Both the position numbers and the translations under genes were made by a program. Shown here in pieces: positions 1 to 8,546 of a stretch of 64,000 nt of DNA. Source of the DNA: Cupriavidus basilensis (GTDB taxonomy: Bacteria > Pseudomonadota > Gammaproteobacteria > Burkholderiales > Burkholderiaceae); contig NZ_CP062804.1 of the NCBI RefSeq assembly GCF_008801925.2, positions 868,001 to 932,000 on the forward strand, in the 5' to 3' direction. The notes under the pieces were generated by a model, which saw nothing but the letters and a program-made list of their open reading frames with translations, did no database searches and was not told where the DNA came from. Numbering within the stretch: the stretch's first letter is position 1; the number at the start of each line of letters is the position of its first letter.

Positions 1-1
1 G

Positions 2-286
2 GTGCTGCCGGCACACAACGAGCCCTTCCGTGGCTTGCACGCGCGCATTGACTATCTGGCGCGCAGCCAGCACCACGCGCTGGATAGGCTGCGCGCTGCG
101 CTGGCCGAGCCCAGGCGGGCGGTGGATGTCTTCGGTGAGCTATTTTCCCGCCCCATCGGCGCGGAGCCCGGGCTGCTCGGCATGGCAACCGGCGAGAGCG
201 TTGCCCACCTGAACTATCTCGTGCAGCGGGAAGAGGCCGTGATGGAGGTGGGCCCGGACGGCATCGCACGTTATCGCATGGCCTGA
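2..286 (+). CDS. C-terminal part of an MBL-fold metallo-hydrolase (partial)
   Basis: The reading frame is open at the left edge, so only the last ~94 residues are present and the zinc-binding core is outside the window. The visible part has the LP-x-HNEPFRGLH loop, with a late metal-ligand-type His, followed by a helical tail (ALDRLRAALAEP...AVDVFGELFSRP...GESVAHLNYL). That tail is typical of the winged-helix-like C-terminal domain of LACTB2-type metallo-beta-lactamase-fold hydrolases, which often act on thioesters or related substrates. The family assignment rests on this C-terminal pattern alone. The substrate cannot be inferred. The next gene is convergent. Confidence 0.7.
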   Translation: MLPAHNEPFRGLHARIDYLARSQHHALDRLRAALAEPRRAVDVFGELFSRPIGAEPGLLGMATGESVAHLNYLVQREEAVMEVGPDGIARYRMA

Positions 287-320
287 ACGCCGGGAGGATA
301 GGGCGGGCAGGGCGGTGCGG

Positions 321-725
321 TCAGATCCAGACGTCGTTGACCGCCGTCCGCTCGCCACCCTCACCGCCGGTATTCAGTACGCCCCGGGGTTCGATCAACA
401 GCAGCTTCACCTCCGTCTCGGCAAAAGGCTTGTGCTCCACGCCCCTGGGCACCACGAACATCTCGCCCGCCGATAGCTGCACGTGCCCGTCGCGAAAATC
501 GATGCGCAGCGTGCCCTCCAGCACGATGAACGCCTCATCGGTTTCGGCATGGTGGTGCCAGAGAAAATCGCCTTCGATCTTGACCAGCTTGAACTGGTAG
601 TCGTTCATCTCGGCGATGACCTTCGGTGTCCAGCGCTCATGGATCAAGCCGAGCTTCTGCGCGAAGTTCAGGCTCTTGTATTCTCCGGGCGCTTTGTGTG
701 AGGCGCTTGCCAGATCGTGTTGCAT
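321..725 (-). CDS. Single-domain cupin protein
   Basis: A 134-residue protein with one cupin barrel. Cupin motif 1 is seen as HHHAETDEAFIVLEGTL (about residues 57-73), with metal-ligand-type His and Glu. Motif 2 is seen as LSAGEMFVVPRGVEHKP (about 84-100). Such proteins bind a divalent metal and act as small dioxygenases, isomerases or ligand-binding proteins; nothing here fixes the reaction. The start is preceded by an AAGGAG-type ribosome site. It lies just downstream, on the same strand, of an AraC regulator, and a near-perfect 18-bp palindrome sits in the intergenic region between them. Confidence 0.8.
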   Translation of the reverse strand: MQHDLASASHKAPGEYKSLNFAQKLGLIHERWTPKVIAEMNDYQFKLVKIEGDFLWHHHAETDEAFIVLEGTLRIDFRDGHVQLSAGEMFVVPRGVEHKPFAETEVKLLLIEPRGVLNTGGEGGERTAVNDVWI

Positions 726-784
726 CGCGTGTATCTCCTTGCCTTGTCATGAACGCACACGTTAGCAAGGCCGGCGGGTGAAAT

Positions 785-802
785 CTTGTACGATCGTGCA
801 AG
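785..802. promoter_or_regulatory. Near-perfect 18-bp palindrome upstream of the cupin gene
   Basis: CTTGTACGATCGTGCAAG is symmetric except for one base pair per arm. It lies about 60 bases upstream of the cupin start, between that gene and the end of the araC-type gene. Its position and symmetry suit an operator for a dimeric regulator. The binding protein is unknown; AraC proteins usually prefer direct repeats, so the neighbour is not an obvious candidate. Confidence 0.45.
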
Positions 803-818
803 CTGTCGGCCGGCGCCC

Positions 819-1634
819 TCAGCGCAGTCCTTGCTGCATCTTTACCCAGCGTGCCGGCGACATGCCATAGGCCTTGCCGAAGTGACGCGTCATGTGGCTC
901 TGATCGGTGAAGCCGGCGGCCAGCGCGGCATCGGCCAGCGACTGGCCCCGCATCAGCAGCGAGCGGACCAGGTCAAGCCGGCGCATGGTCAGGTAGCGGT
1001 AGGGGCTGGTGCCAAACAGCAAGCGGAAGTCCCGCGACAGGCTCCAGCGATCGCGCCCGCTGCACGCTTCCAGCTCACGCAAGGTGACCGTGCGGTGCAG
1101 CGCGCCGTGAATGAACTCCCGCGCCAACTCTGCGGCCCGGTAGTCATAGCCCTGGTGCCTGGCGCGCGCGCCGGCCGCGGCGCTCAGGGCATGCGCGAGA
1201 TCGAACAGCGCATCGTCCTCCTCCAGCGGATCTAGCGGGCTCTCCAGGCTTTGCAGCAGGACGCCGGTCGCTTCGCGCAGCCGCGTATCCGAGGACAGGC
1301 CGTTCTTGATAAAGGGCAGCGGCTTGCCGCCCAGCACCTGCTGGATCAACGCCGGCTCGATATACAACATCCGGTACTGGAAGCCAGCTTCGGTGCCCGC
1401 CTCGCCGTCATGGACTTCATCGGGATGCAGCACGATGGTCCCGCCAGGCACGCTGTTGCACTCTGCGCCACGATATTGAAAGCGCTGCACGCCCGAGAGC
1501 GTTCGCCCGATGGCATAGGTATCGTGGCGATGCGGATCGTAGCCATGCCCGGAAAAGAACGCCTCGATGCGTTCCATGCGGCCTGCCTGCGGCGCGCGCA
1601 GAACCCAGTCCTTTGGGGTGTCTTTCAACGGCAT
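819..1634 (-). CDS. AraC-family transcriptional regulator
   Basis: A 271-residue regulator. The N-terminal half (about 20-130) is an AraC-type ligand-binding cupin (GHGYDPHRHDTYAIGRT, then GGTIVLHPDEVHDGEAG). The C-terminal ~100 residues form the double helix-turn-helix (LRELEACSGRDRWSLSRDF and LADAALAAGFTDQSHMTRHF). The second helix-turn-helix ends in the usual family signature around GMSPARW. Length and domain order are normal for the family. It probably controls nearby genes, perhaps the cupin gene downstream, in response to a small molecule. The ligand is unknown. Confidence 0.9.
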   Translation of the reverse strand: MPLKDTPKDWVLRAPQAGRMERIEAFFSGHGYDPHRHDTYAIGRTLSGVQRFQYRGAECNSVPGGTIVLHPDEVHDGEAGTEAGFQYRMLYIEPALIQQVLGGKPLPFIKNGLSSDTRLREATGVLLQSLESPLDPLEEDDALFDLAHALSAAAGARARHQGYDYRAAELAREFIHGALHRTVTLRELEACSGRDRWSLSRDFRLLFGTSPYRYLTMRRLDLVRSLLMRGQSLADAALAAGFTDQSHMTRHFGKAYGMSPARWVKMQQGLR

Positions 1635-1726
1635 GATGCTCCATCCCTGGCTGCGGTTTCTCGCCGATGTCAGGGCGGGACGAGCTGCCCGATCAGTACG
1701 AGCGCCGCAGTAGCCCTGGCGACCGC

Positions 1727-2530
1727 TTAGTTGCCGGCGGCGACCTGCATGTCGACCTTGTACGCCTCAAGCTCCAGCGTGTCCCGATTTGAGAGGCCGC
1801 CTCCGGAGTTGTACTGCTCCTCGATGATCTTCACGGCCCGCTTGACCGACGGAACATACCAGTACGCCCGGTAAATGCGGCCTGTGGCCGGGTCTGGAGT
1901 AGTGGGCTTTTGGCTCTGCATCGTGACACTGGAACCATTCTGATCCACCTTGGCAACCGCGGCGGCGGCCGACGGCGTCGGCTGGAACTCCAGGTACCAG
2001 GTCCCGTCGGTTTCGATCTTCAGGGCGTGGAATTTGCCGGCAGGCACACTGATATCCTCCCAGCCAATCACCTTGTATTGCAGTTGGGTATGGCGCTGCT
2101 TGACCGTGGCATTTGGATGCTCCTCGTCGTAGGCGACGGTCCATGTCTTGCCGATCTTCATGGGGAACGAGAGCGGCTTGTTGACGACCTGCATATGGCC
2201 GTTGATGCTTCTCGCCTGGCTCCAGTCAAGACCCAGCAGGATTTCCTTGGGGGGGAGACTGGAATCGACTGGCTTGGTCGATACCAGAATGCTATCCCCG
2301 CCGGAACGGACAAGAGCGCTGACGAAGCTGCGTTCGCGCGTTTCGCCATTCTGGAACTGGTTCTTCAGGTGCATGGTCCAGCTATCGCCTTCCTTGAACG
2401 CCGGTTGCTCGACGCTCTGGGCCGACGCCTGGGTTGCCGTGAGCGCGGCGCAGGCTGCCAATAGCAGCGTGCCCCCCAGGGTCATCAATGCCTTGCGGAT
2501 TCTTATTGTTTTCCCGCCATGTGTCTGCAT
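1727..2530 (-). CDS. Secreted or lipid-anchored protein of unknown function
   Basis: The start is set at the internal Met of MQTHGGKTIRIRKAL (267 residues), because the longer frame adds 15 residues ahead of a normal signal sequence. The N-terminus has a basic region, a hydrophobic core and both a lipobox-like LAAC and a signal-peptidase-I-like AQASAQS site, so lipoprotein versus free periplasmic protein is undecided. The mature part has beta-rich sequence (FKEGDSWTMHL, GKTWTVAYDEEH, VPAGKFHALKIETDGTWY). This resembles secreted proteins that carry DUF3108-like or lipoprotein-like beta-sheet domains. No catalytic motif is visible and no function is claimed. Confidence 0.65.
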   Translation of the reverse strand: MQTHGGKTIRIRKALMTLGGTLLLAACAALTATQASAQSVEQPAFKEGDSWTMHLKNQFQNGETRERSFVSALVRSGGDSILVSTKPVDSSLPPKEILLGLDWSQARSINGHMQVVNKPLSFPMKIGKTWTVAYDEEHPNATVKQRHTQLQYKVIGWEDISVPAGKFHALKIETDGTWYLEFQPTPSAAAAVAKVDQNGSSVTMQSQKPTTPDPATGRIYRAYWYVPSVKRAVKIIEEQYNSGGGLSNRDTLELEAYKVDMQVAAGN

Positions 2531-2780
2531 GTTGCTTTTCCCGAATCTTGTTGTGTTCAGTTCCTGGGCATTCACGCTTTGCCCCCAGTACTTCGGCTAT
2601 GCCAAGCGATTGCGATCATAGCGCATGCGAACTCGATGTTGCACCCGGCACGGCGGTCCGGGCACGTACTGGTGTTGCGCCGGAGCAGGCAGGGAAATCG
2701 CGTTTGTCTTGTTATCTCTGAAAAGGGCGGGCTTCGTCCTTGCAATCCGTTGCCTGCTCCCAGATCTCAGGTCCGAGTTC

Positions 2781-3407
2781 TCACCAGACCGGCACCTTCG
2801 GCAGGTGCCAGTCATGTTGCACGGCAAGCAGCCGCAGCGCAAAGCAGCTGGCGCCGCCGGCCAGCGCCGCGACGGTCGGCGGCAGGCGCAGGGCCCGGGC
2901 GCTGACGAGTACCGCGGATCCCAGCCAGGCCGCCGTGGCGTAGATGTCGGCGCTCAGCACGGTCGGCACCTGCGCCAGCAGCATGTCGCGCACCACGCCG
3001 CCGCCCACGCCGGTGAGTGTGCCCATCAGCGTCGCCACAAACGGGCGTACGCCGTAGTTTGTCGCCTTTTGCACGCCCGCTACGGCAAACAGCGCCAGGC
3101 CCGCCGCATCCAGCACGATGATCAACGGGCCGGCAAACCCCTGCGCCGCCGAGTGAAACACGAACGCCGCGCTGCCGGCAAGAAAGGCAAGCGCGGGATA
3201 ACGCCAGTCCCGGATAGCATTGGGCGGGGCCGCGCCGATCAGGAGGTCGCGGATGATGCCGCCGCCCACCGCGGTGACCAGCGCGACCACCAGCACCCCG
3301 AGCAGGTCCAGGCCATGGCGCATGCCGACGATGGCGCCCTCCACGGCAAACACGGTGGTGCCGGCAAGATCGGCTGCCAGCACGACGACTTCGGCTCTTG
3401 TTTTCAT
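2781..3407 (-). CDS. TRIC / UPF0126 family membrane channel protein
   Basis: A 208-residue inner-membrane protein with about seven hydrophobic segments arranged as two repeats. Each repeat carries the family glycine motif followed by Arg-Asp: AVGGGIIRDLL near residues 46-56 and GVGGGVVRDML near 132-142. This is the signature of the UPF0126 (YadS/YicG) family, the prokaryotic TRIC-type channels linked to monovalent cation conduction and in some members to glycine transport. Length is normal. It stands alone between two other minus-strand genes. Confidence 0.88.
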   Translation of the reverse strand: MKTRAEVVVLAADLAGTTVFAVEGAIVGMRHGLDLLGVLVVALVTAVGGGIIRDLLIGAAPPNAIRDWRYPALAFLAGSAAFVFHSAAQGFAGPLIIVLDAAGLALFAVAGVQKATNYGVRPFVATLMGTLTGVGGGVVRDMLLAQVPTVLSADIYATAAWLGSAVLVSARALRLPPTVAALAGGASCFALRLLAVQHDWHLPKVPVW

Positions 3408-3554
3408 TGGGCTGCCAAGTTGGGCTTGGGACTCGGGGGCGGGACGGCTTCAGGGAGGATACTGCCCCCGGGGCTGTGGCGCCATAGGCGCATGCCGGCG
3501 CGCGAGCACAAGCTGGCGCGCCGGCATGCGAGTTGACCATGCCATGCAGCTGGC

Positions 3555-4139
3555 TCAGGTCCCCAGGTTCAGGCCAAAGTTCACCTTGAACAGGATCAGG
3601 ATGCCGAAGATGGCGAACAGCGCCGCGGCGACGAAGCGCATCTTGGACAGCGGGATGATGCGGGTCAGGCGTTCACCCAGCAGGACCGCAGGCACATTGG
3701 CCGCCATCATGCCGAGCGTGGTGCCGACCACGACCATGCTCAGGTTGGCATACTGCGCGCCTAGCGCAATGGTGGCGAACTGCGTCTTGTCGCCCATCTC
3801 GGCGAGGAAGAAGGCGACGACGGTGGTGGCGAAGGCGCCGGCGCGCTTGCCGTTGTTCCCTTCGTCGTCCAGCTTGTCGGGGATCAGCGCCCAGGCGGCA
3901 AAGCCCAGGAAGGCGATGCCCAGCACCCAGCGTGTCACATCCGGGCTGACGTGCGATGCCGCCCAGTCGCCCAGGGCGGCGGCAAAGAGGTGGTTGAAGA
4001 TCGTTGCGACGAAAATGCCCGCAATGATGCTCCATTGCTTGCCGGGAAACCGGGAGGCCAGGAGAAAGGAGAGGAGCTGAGTCTTGTCGCCCATTTCAGC
4101 CAGGGCGACCATACCGAACGAAGCAATGAGTGCTTCCAT
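3555..4139 (-). CDS. GDT1/TMEM165 (UPF0016) cation transporter, probable Mn2+ exporter (MneA-like)
   Basis: A 194-residue membrane protein of about six helices with the two hallmark motifs of the GDT1 family, EMGDKTQL near residue 14 and EMGDKTQF near residue 117. In bacteria, members such as Vibrio MneA export manganese. The Met at 4139 was chosen because an upstream start would lie in the riboswitch and would add a non-membrane tail. Directly upstream lies a yybP-ykoY riboswitch, a Mn2+ sensor, which strongly supports a role in manganese efflux. Expression is expected to rise with cytoplasmic Mn2+. Confidence 0.92.
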   Translation of the reverse strand: MEALIASFGMVALAEMGDKTQLLSFLLASRFPGKQWSIIAGIFVATIFNHLFAAALGDWAASHVSPDVTRWVLGIAFLGFAAWALIPDKLDDEGNNGKRAGAFATTVVAFFLAEMGDKTQFATIALGAQYANLSMVVVGTTLGMMAANVPAVLLGERLTRIIPLSKMRFVAAALFAIFGILILFKVNFGLNLGT

Positions 4140-4214
4140 GTGACATCCAAAGGGGGCCGGCAACAAACGAACCAATGACTTCGCTGCCCAGTGCCAGCCC
4201 CAGCTGGTGGACAG

Positions 4215-4332
4215 AAAAGTCAAAGGTCTCGCTGAGCCAATCAGGCCGCCGGCGCCATGGTTTTTTGTACCAAGTATGTTGACGCAGGCCCCTCCAGCAG
4301 GGACTGGAGGCTAGCTACTCCCCTAAGACGGC
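4215..4332 (-). ncRNA. yybP-ykoY manganese riboswitch
   Basis: Read on the minus strand, the leader contains the conserved blocks of the yybP-ykoY class in the right order. GGGGAGTAGC (near 4312-4323) opens the element. GTCAACATACTTGG follows (about 4271-4285). ATGGCGCCGG is next (about 4250-4260), and the element closes with CAGCGAGACCTTTG (about 4221-4235). These blocks form the Mn2+-binding loops L1 and L3 and the closing stem. The element ends about 75 bases before the start codon of the GDT1-type transporter, leaving room for an expression platform. The match is by eye but includes all the class landmarks. Confidence 0.9.
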
Positions 4333-4503
4333 GCAGATAATACCACAGGCTTGCGCTGGCGAGGATCCGGCGCCCCGGCGCTCAAAACGCCTTGCTCATG
4401 AGCACGCGCCTTGCGCCATTTGACGCACACCTTTGCCGCAAACAATACTAACGAGCTTTGGGGGCGCCCAGGCTCCATCCATGCCAGACCATACCGACTG
4501 ACG

Positions 4504-5076
4504 ATGACCCAGCCCGATATCCATGACCACGCCTCCCTGATCAGTGCCTTCCGGCGCGGCCACCGTCCCGCCTACCTGTTTTTCTGGGGCCACAGCGCCA
4601 GTCCGGGAGCCCCGGTGGGCAAAGAGTGTCTGTCGCAGTGGTGGCCCGCCCGGTTCAGCGTGGATGGCCAGGTGTTCGCCAGCGCAGAGCACTTCATGAT
4701 GGCGGGCAAGGCGCGCCTGTTCGGCGACGAGCCTGCCCTGGCGCGGATCCTGGCGGCGCCTTCGCCCGCCGCCGCCAAGCGGCTTGGCCGCGAGGTGCGC
4801 GGCTTTGACGAAGGGCGCTGGAATGCCGCGTGCCAGGCGCTGGTGACGCAGGGCAATATCGAGAAATTCCGCCAGAATCCGGACCTCGCAGGCTACCTGC
4901 TCGGCACCGGGCGGCGCGTGCTGGTGGAGGCCAGCCCGGTGGACCGCGTATGGGGCATCGGCCTGGCCGCTGACGATCCGCGCGCGGCCAATCCCGATCA
5001 GTGGCGCGGGCCCAACCTGCTCGGATTTGCGCTGATGGCTGCGCGCGAGGCGCTCAGGGAAGGCGCGGCGCATTAG
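4504..5076 (+). CDS. NADAR family protein (YbiA-like N-glycosidase)
   Basis: A 190-residue protein with the NADAR fold: LFFWGHSA near the start, the SQWWPARFSVDGQVFASAEHFMMAGKARLFGD block near residues 45-75, and WGIGLAADDP plus GPNLLGFALM near the C-terminus. E. coli YbiA of this family cleaves the N-glycosidic bond of reactive early riboflavin-pathway intermediates. Other NADAR proteins act in NAD/ADP-ribose metabolism, including phage-defence loci. The Met at 4504 was chosen over an upstream Met at 4411, because the extra 31 residues are not family-like. No defence genes are nearby, so the housekeeping role is more likely. Confidence 0.85.
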   Translation: MTQPDIHDHASLISAFRRGHRPAYLFFWGHSASPGAPVGKECLSQWWPARFSVDGQVFASAEHFMMAGKARLFGDEPALARILAAPSPAAAKRLGREVRGFDEGRWNAACQALVTQGNIEKFRQNPDLAGYLLGTGRRVLVEASPVDRVWGIGLAADDPRAANPDQWRGPNLLGFALMAAREALREGAAH

Positions 5077-5080
5077 AGCG

Positions 5081-5112
5081 GAGGAAGGGGTGGAGTCATC
5101 CGCCCCTTCCTC
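5081..5112. terminator. Hairpin between convergent genes
   Basis: GAGGAAGGGG (5081-5090) and CCCCTTCCTC (5103-5112) are perfect 10-bp arms around a 12-base loop. The hairpin sits just after the NADAR stop and before the convergent Bug gene end. No strong T-run follows on either strand, so it may be a weak bidirectional terminator or a 3'-end stabilising hairpin. Confidence 0.5.
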
Positions 5113-5127
5113 TGATCCTGATCCTGA

Positions 5128-6132
5128 TCAGTCCTCCGCGACGAAGCCGGTAGCCTCCACAATCGGCTTCCAGGCGGCGCGCTCCAGCTGGATGCGGTGC
5201 CGCGCGTCCTGGCCAGGCTTGGCTGCCACTTCCAGCCCAAGGGCCTCCAGCTTGCCGGCGGTCGCGGCATTGCGGGAGGCGACGATGAACATCTTCTCGA
5301 CCTTGGCAACGACATCCGGCTGGGTGCCGGCCGGCAGGAACGCGCCGTACCAGCTGGTGGCGTAGTCATACTGGCTGAAGCCTTGCTCCTTCAAGGTCGG
5401 CACATCCGGCAGCGCCTTGGCGCGCCGCGTGCCGCTCACGCCCAGGAACTGCAGCTTGCCGCCCTTGTACAGCGGCATCATGCTGGCCACGGCATCCCAG
5501 CCGATCGATACCGTGCCGCTGATCACGTCGACCAGCATCGGGGATGCGCCGCGGTAAGCGGCCGGCGTAATGGCAATGCCGGCAGCCTTGCCCAGGGCTA
5601 CCGTGCCGAGGTGGCCGGCGCTGCCGATGGTCGCCAGGCCCAGGCTGGCGCTATTGGGATTGCGCTTGGCCCACTCCACGTACTCCTTCATGTTCTTGTA
5701 CGGCTGCTGCACACCCGCCGCGATCACGGTTGGCACGTCGGTCAGCACGGCTGCGGGCACCAGGTCCTTGTCCGCGTCGTAACCCAGCTTTTTGTAGGTC
5801 AGCGGGAAGATGGTGAACAGCGGCGACGGCCCGATGAAGATGGTCTTGCCATCCGGCTTGGCGCGCTTCACGTAGTCGAGCGCCAGGCGGGCCGATGCGC
5901 CGGGTTTGTTCTCCACGATGACGGTGCCATGCCCATCCTGGCGCAGTTGCTCGGCATAGATCCGGGCAAGGCTGTCGGCCGCGCCACCGGGGGCGTAGCC
6001 GACGATGATGTGCATCGCGGCATCCGGGTTGTCCGCCGCGCTGGCCGGCCGGGGCAGGGCGAGGACAGCAACGGCGCAGGCCGACAGCGCCAGGGTGTGG
6101 ATCACGAAGTTGCGGCGTAAAGCTTGGGTCAT
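5128..6132 (-). CDS. Bug/TctC-family periplasmic solute-binding protein
   Basis: A 334-residue protein with a signal peptide (RRNFVIHTLALSACAVAVLALPRPASAAD). The mature domain has the features of tripartite tricarboxylate transporter receptors: IIVGYAPGGAADSLARI near the start, VENKPGASARLALDYV, and the late PDVPTLKEQGF block. It would bind a small carboxylated or amide-like ligand in the periplasm. It is followed on the same strand by an amidase gene whose product could process such a ligand. No TctA/TctB membrane partners are in the window. The start at 6132 was chosen by the signal peptide. Confidence 0.9.
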   Translation of the reverse strand: MTQALRRNFVIHTLALSACAVAVLALPRPASAADNPDAAMHIIVGYAPGGAADSLARIYAEQLRQDGHGTVIVENKPGASARLALDYVKRAKPDGKTIFIGPSPLFTIFPLTYKKLGYDADKDLVPAAVLTDVPTVIAAGVQQPYKNMKEYVEWAKRNPNSASLGLATIGSAGHLGTVALGKAAGIAITPAAYRGASPMLVDVISGTVSIGWDAVASMMPLYKGGKLQFLGVSGTRRAKALPDVPTLKEQGFSQYDYATSWYGAFLPAGTQPDVVAKVEKMFIVASRNAATAGKLEALGLEVAAKPGQDARHRIQLERAAWKPIVEATGFVAED

Positions 6133-6193
6133 GGCGGATGCGGTGGCGAGGTCTATCGGTGATAAGTGATAAAGGGGGGGCGGTTGCAGCGGA

Positions 6194-7618
6194 TTACGGT
6201 TGCGGCCACTGGCCAAGCAGCCCGTGTGATGCCTCGAACAGCGCCGACACGCGGAGCAACTCAGCGTCGCCGCGGAACTGGCCCACCAGCTGCAAGCCGA
6301 TCGGCAGCCCGTCGCTGCCGAAGCCGCAGGGCAGGCTGATGGCGGGGTGGCCGGTCATGTTGAACGGCATGGTCCACGGGAACCAGTGCGCGCGCACGTT
6401 TTCGAAAGCCTCGCCGTCGATGTCGATGGTGCCGAACAGGTCCTGCCCGATGGGCAGTGCCGTGCGCGTCAGCGTAGGCATGGCGAGGAGGTCTGCGCGC
6501 TGCAGCAGCGCCTGCACGCGCTGGAACAGCTTCGTGCGGTCGAACATGGCTTGCTGGTACTCCACGCCGCTGACCTGCGCGGCGGAGGCCACCTGCCGCA
6601 GGAACGTGGCGCTGAGCTGGTCGCCGTGCTCTTCGGCAATGGCGGCAAAACGCGCGCGCCAGACCGTATGGTTGATGGCGCGCCAGATTGGCTCCACGTC
6701 AAAGCCTTCGCCGGAAAAAGGTTCCAGCTTCGCGCCAAGGTCGGCCAGCCTGGACAGGCTCGCCTCGAAGGCCCGCGCCACCTCCGCCGATGCCGGGCGC
6801 CCCGGCGGCGTCAGGCAGTAAAGGATGCGGCGCCCGCGCAGGTCGCCTTGCGCTCGCGCCGCGCTGACATAGTCCGGCTTGGGCACGCCAATGGACCACG
6901 GGTCGCAGGCATGCTCGCCGGCCATCGCCTGCAGCATCAGGCCGGTATCCGCGACCGTGCGCGTGGTTGGCGTGACATAGGTCTGGTTGCCGAACAGGTC
7001 TTGCGCCTGGCTGTGCGGAATCACGCCGTTGCTCTGCTTGATGCCGACCACGCCGTTGCAAGCGGCCGGAATCCGCGTGGAGCCACCGCCATCGGTGGCG
7101 ACCGCCAGCGGCGCGATGCCGCTAGCCACGGCAACCGCCGCGCCGCCGCTCGATCCGCCGCTGGTGTGCTCGCGGCTCCAGGCATTGCGCGTGCGGCCAA
7201 ACAGTGGTGAATCGGTCAGGCATTTGGAGCCGAACTCGGGCGTGGTGGTCTTGCCGATCAGGATGGCGCCTTGCTCGCGCAAGCGAGCGATGGCCACCGC
7301 ATCGTGGTCGGGCACGTTGTCCCGGTAAGGGGCCACGCCAAATGTGGTGCGCACGCCCTTTGTATTGACGAGGTCTTTCGCGGTGAAGGGGATGCCGTGC
7401 AGCAGCCCAAGTGGCTTGCCCGCCATCACGGCTTGCTCCGCCTCGCGGGCGGCGGCGATGGCTTGGTCGGCGCACAGCGTGATGAAGCAATTCAGCTCAG
7501 GCTGCAGCCGGGCGGCGCGGTCGAGCACGGCCTGCGTGAGCTCGACGGGTGAGATTTCCTTGCGGGCGATGCGGCCTTGAAGCTCGGCGGCGGACAGAAA
7601 GCAAAGCGCATCGCTCAT
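6194..7618 (-). CDS. Amidase signature family hydrolase
   Basis: A 474-residue enzyme starting at MSDALCFLS (7618). The catalytic Lys-Ser-Ser triad is visible as K81 (in FTAKDL), S156 (in GGSSGG) and S180 (in DGGGSTR); the 24-residue S156-S180 spacing equals that of fatty-acid amide hydrolase. It hydrolyses an amide bond of an unknown carboxamide. It lies 61 bases upstream of the Bug gene on the same strand, so the two are probably one operon. It is divergent from a GntR/FCD regulator, which suggests induction by the substrate. Confidence 0.93.
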   Translation of the reverse strand: MSDALCFLSAAELQGRIARKEISPVELTQAVLDRAARLQPELNCFITLCADQAIAAAREAEQAVMAGKPLGLLHGIPFTAKDLVNTKGVRTTFGVAPYRDNVPDHDAVAIARLREQGAILIGKTTTPEFGSKCLTDSPLFGRTRNAWSREHTSGGSSGGAAVAVASGIAPLAVATDGGGSTRIPAACNGVVGIKQSNGVIPHSQAQDLFGNQTYVTPTTRTVADTGLMLQAMAGEHACDPWSIGVPKPDYVSAARAQGDLRGRRILYCLTPPGRPASAEVARAFEASLSRLADLGAKLEPFSGEGFDVEPIWRAINHTVWRARFAAIAEEHGDQLSATFLRQVASAAQVSGVEYQQAMFDRTKLFQRVQALLQRADLLAMPTLTRTALPIGQDLFGTIDIDGEAFENVRAHWFPWTMPFNMTGHPAISLPCGFGSDGLPIGLQLVGQFRGDAELLRVSALFEASHGLLGQWPQP

Positions 7619-7678
7619 CGGCGGGCGTCTCCAGAAAGTGTCTCGGGGGCCTGGATGCCACGCTTTGCGAGACTTTGG

Positions 7679-7697
7679 TTTTTGGATCCAGAATCCA
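7679..7697. promoter_or_regulatory. Probable GntR/FCD operator in the amidase-regulator intergenic region
   Basis: The 205-base divergent region between the amidase and the GntR gene contains TTTTTGGATCCAGAATCC, with a perfect TGGATCCA palindrome at 7683-7690. Short T-G-G-N-C-C-A-like palindromes are common operators of FCD-type GntR regulators. It lies about 65 bases upstream of the amidase start and about 130 bases from the regulator start. This is inference from position and symmetry. Confidence 0.4.
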
Positions 7698-7823
7698 CTG
7701 TTTGCGGCTATAGTAGACCCGTGGGCAGCCCTTGTAAACTGCGCCACCCAAGCTGAATCACCCCGTGCCCAAACCGCGCCGGGATGCGCAAAATTGCGTG
7801 AAGTTTCATAAAATTGGGGGCAA

Positions 7824-8519
7824 ATGGCAGAAACATTCGAATGGCAAGGCCGGGTGCGGCTGGTCGAGGAAGTCGCCCAGGTTCTGCGCCAGCGCATCTA
7901 TCGCGGTGTCTACCCGCCGGGCAAGCCGCTGCGGCAGGTGGAGATTTCCGAGGACCTGAAGATCAGCCGCACGCCGCTGCGCGAAGCCCTGCGCATCCTG
8001 GAGCGCGAGGGTCTGGTCAGCGCCGAGACGGCGCGCGGCGTCACCGTGGTCAGCGCGGATTTCCGGCAACTGATGGACGCCTACGCGTTTCGGGAAGTGA
8101 TCGACGGCCTGGCGGCGCGGCTGGCAGCGTCACGCGCCAGCGAGCCGGCCGCAGCGCCCTTGCGCGCCATTATCGAAGTGCAGCGGGGAAGCCTCGATCC
8201 CTGGCGGCCCGACGTCTATACGGCGGCCAATGTCGAGTTTCACACGGCCATCATCGGGCTGGCAGCGAACGAATACCTGGCGCGGCAGGTGCCCATTGTG
8301 CATATGACATCGCAGGTGTTTGCGCCAAGGGTCCTGTTTGCCCGCGACCGGGCACTGGCGGCCATCGAGGAGCACGAGCAGATCGTGGCGGCGATCGAAG
8401 GCGCGGATGCCGATGAGGCAGAACATCTGGCCCGCCTGCATATCCGCAATTCGATGGCGCGGCTCAGGGCGTTGGCCCAGGGGGAAAGCGACGACGTCGC
8501 GGTGGCTGCTGAATCCTAG
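7824..8519 (+). CDS. GntR-family regulator, FCD subfamily
   Basis: A 231-residue regulator. The winged helix is at about residues 13-75, with IYRGVYPPGKPLRQVEIS and ISRTPLREALRILEREGLV, the typical GntR recognition helix. The C-terminal all-helical FCD domain contains metal/ligand-type residues (NVEFHTAIIG and the later HEQIVAAIEGAD). FCD regulators usually repress catabolic genes and release DNA on binding a carboxylate. Its divergent placement makes the amidase-Bug operon the likely target. Confidence 0.92.
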   Translation: MAETFEWQGRVRLVEEVAQVLRQRIYRGVYPPGKPLRQVEISEDLKISRTPLREALRILEREGLVSAETARGVTVVSADFRQLMDAYAFREVIDGLAARLAASRASEPAAAPLRAIIEVQRGSLDPWRPDVYTAANVEFHTAIIGLAANEYLARQVPIVHMTSQVFAPRVLFARDRALAAIEEHEQIVAAIEGADADEAEHLARLHIRNSMARLRALAQGESDDVAVAAES

Positions 8520-8546
8520 TGCTGGCGGGGGCCGCAAGGACCACGT

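Noticed and set aside
2625..3536. Plus-strand frame (303 codons) over the TRIC gene
   Set aside because: The sequence is Arg/His/Ala-rich without motifs, and the opposite strand holds a recognised membrane-protein family.
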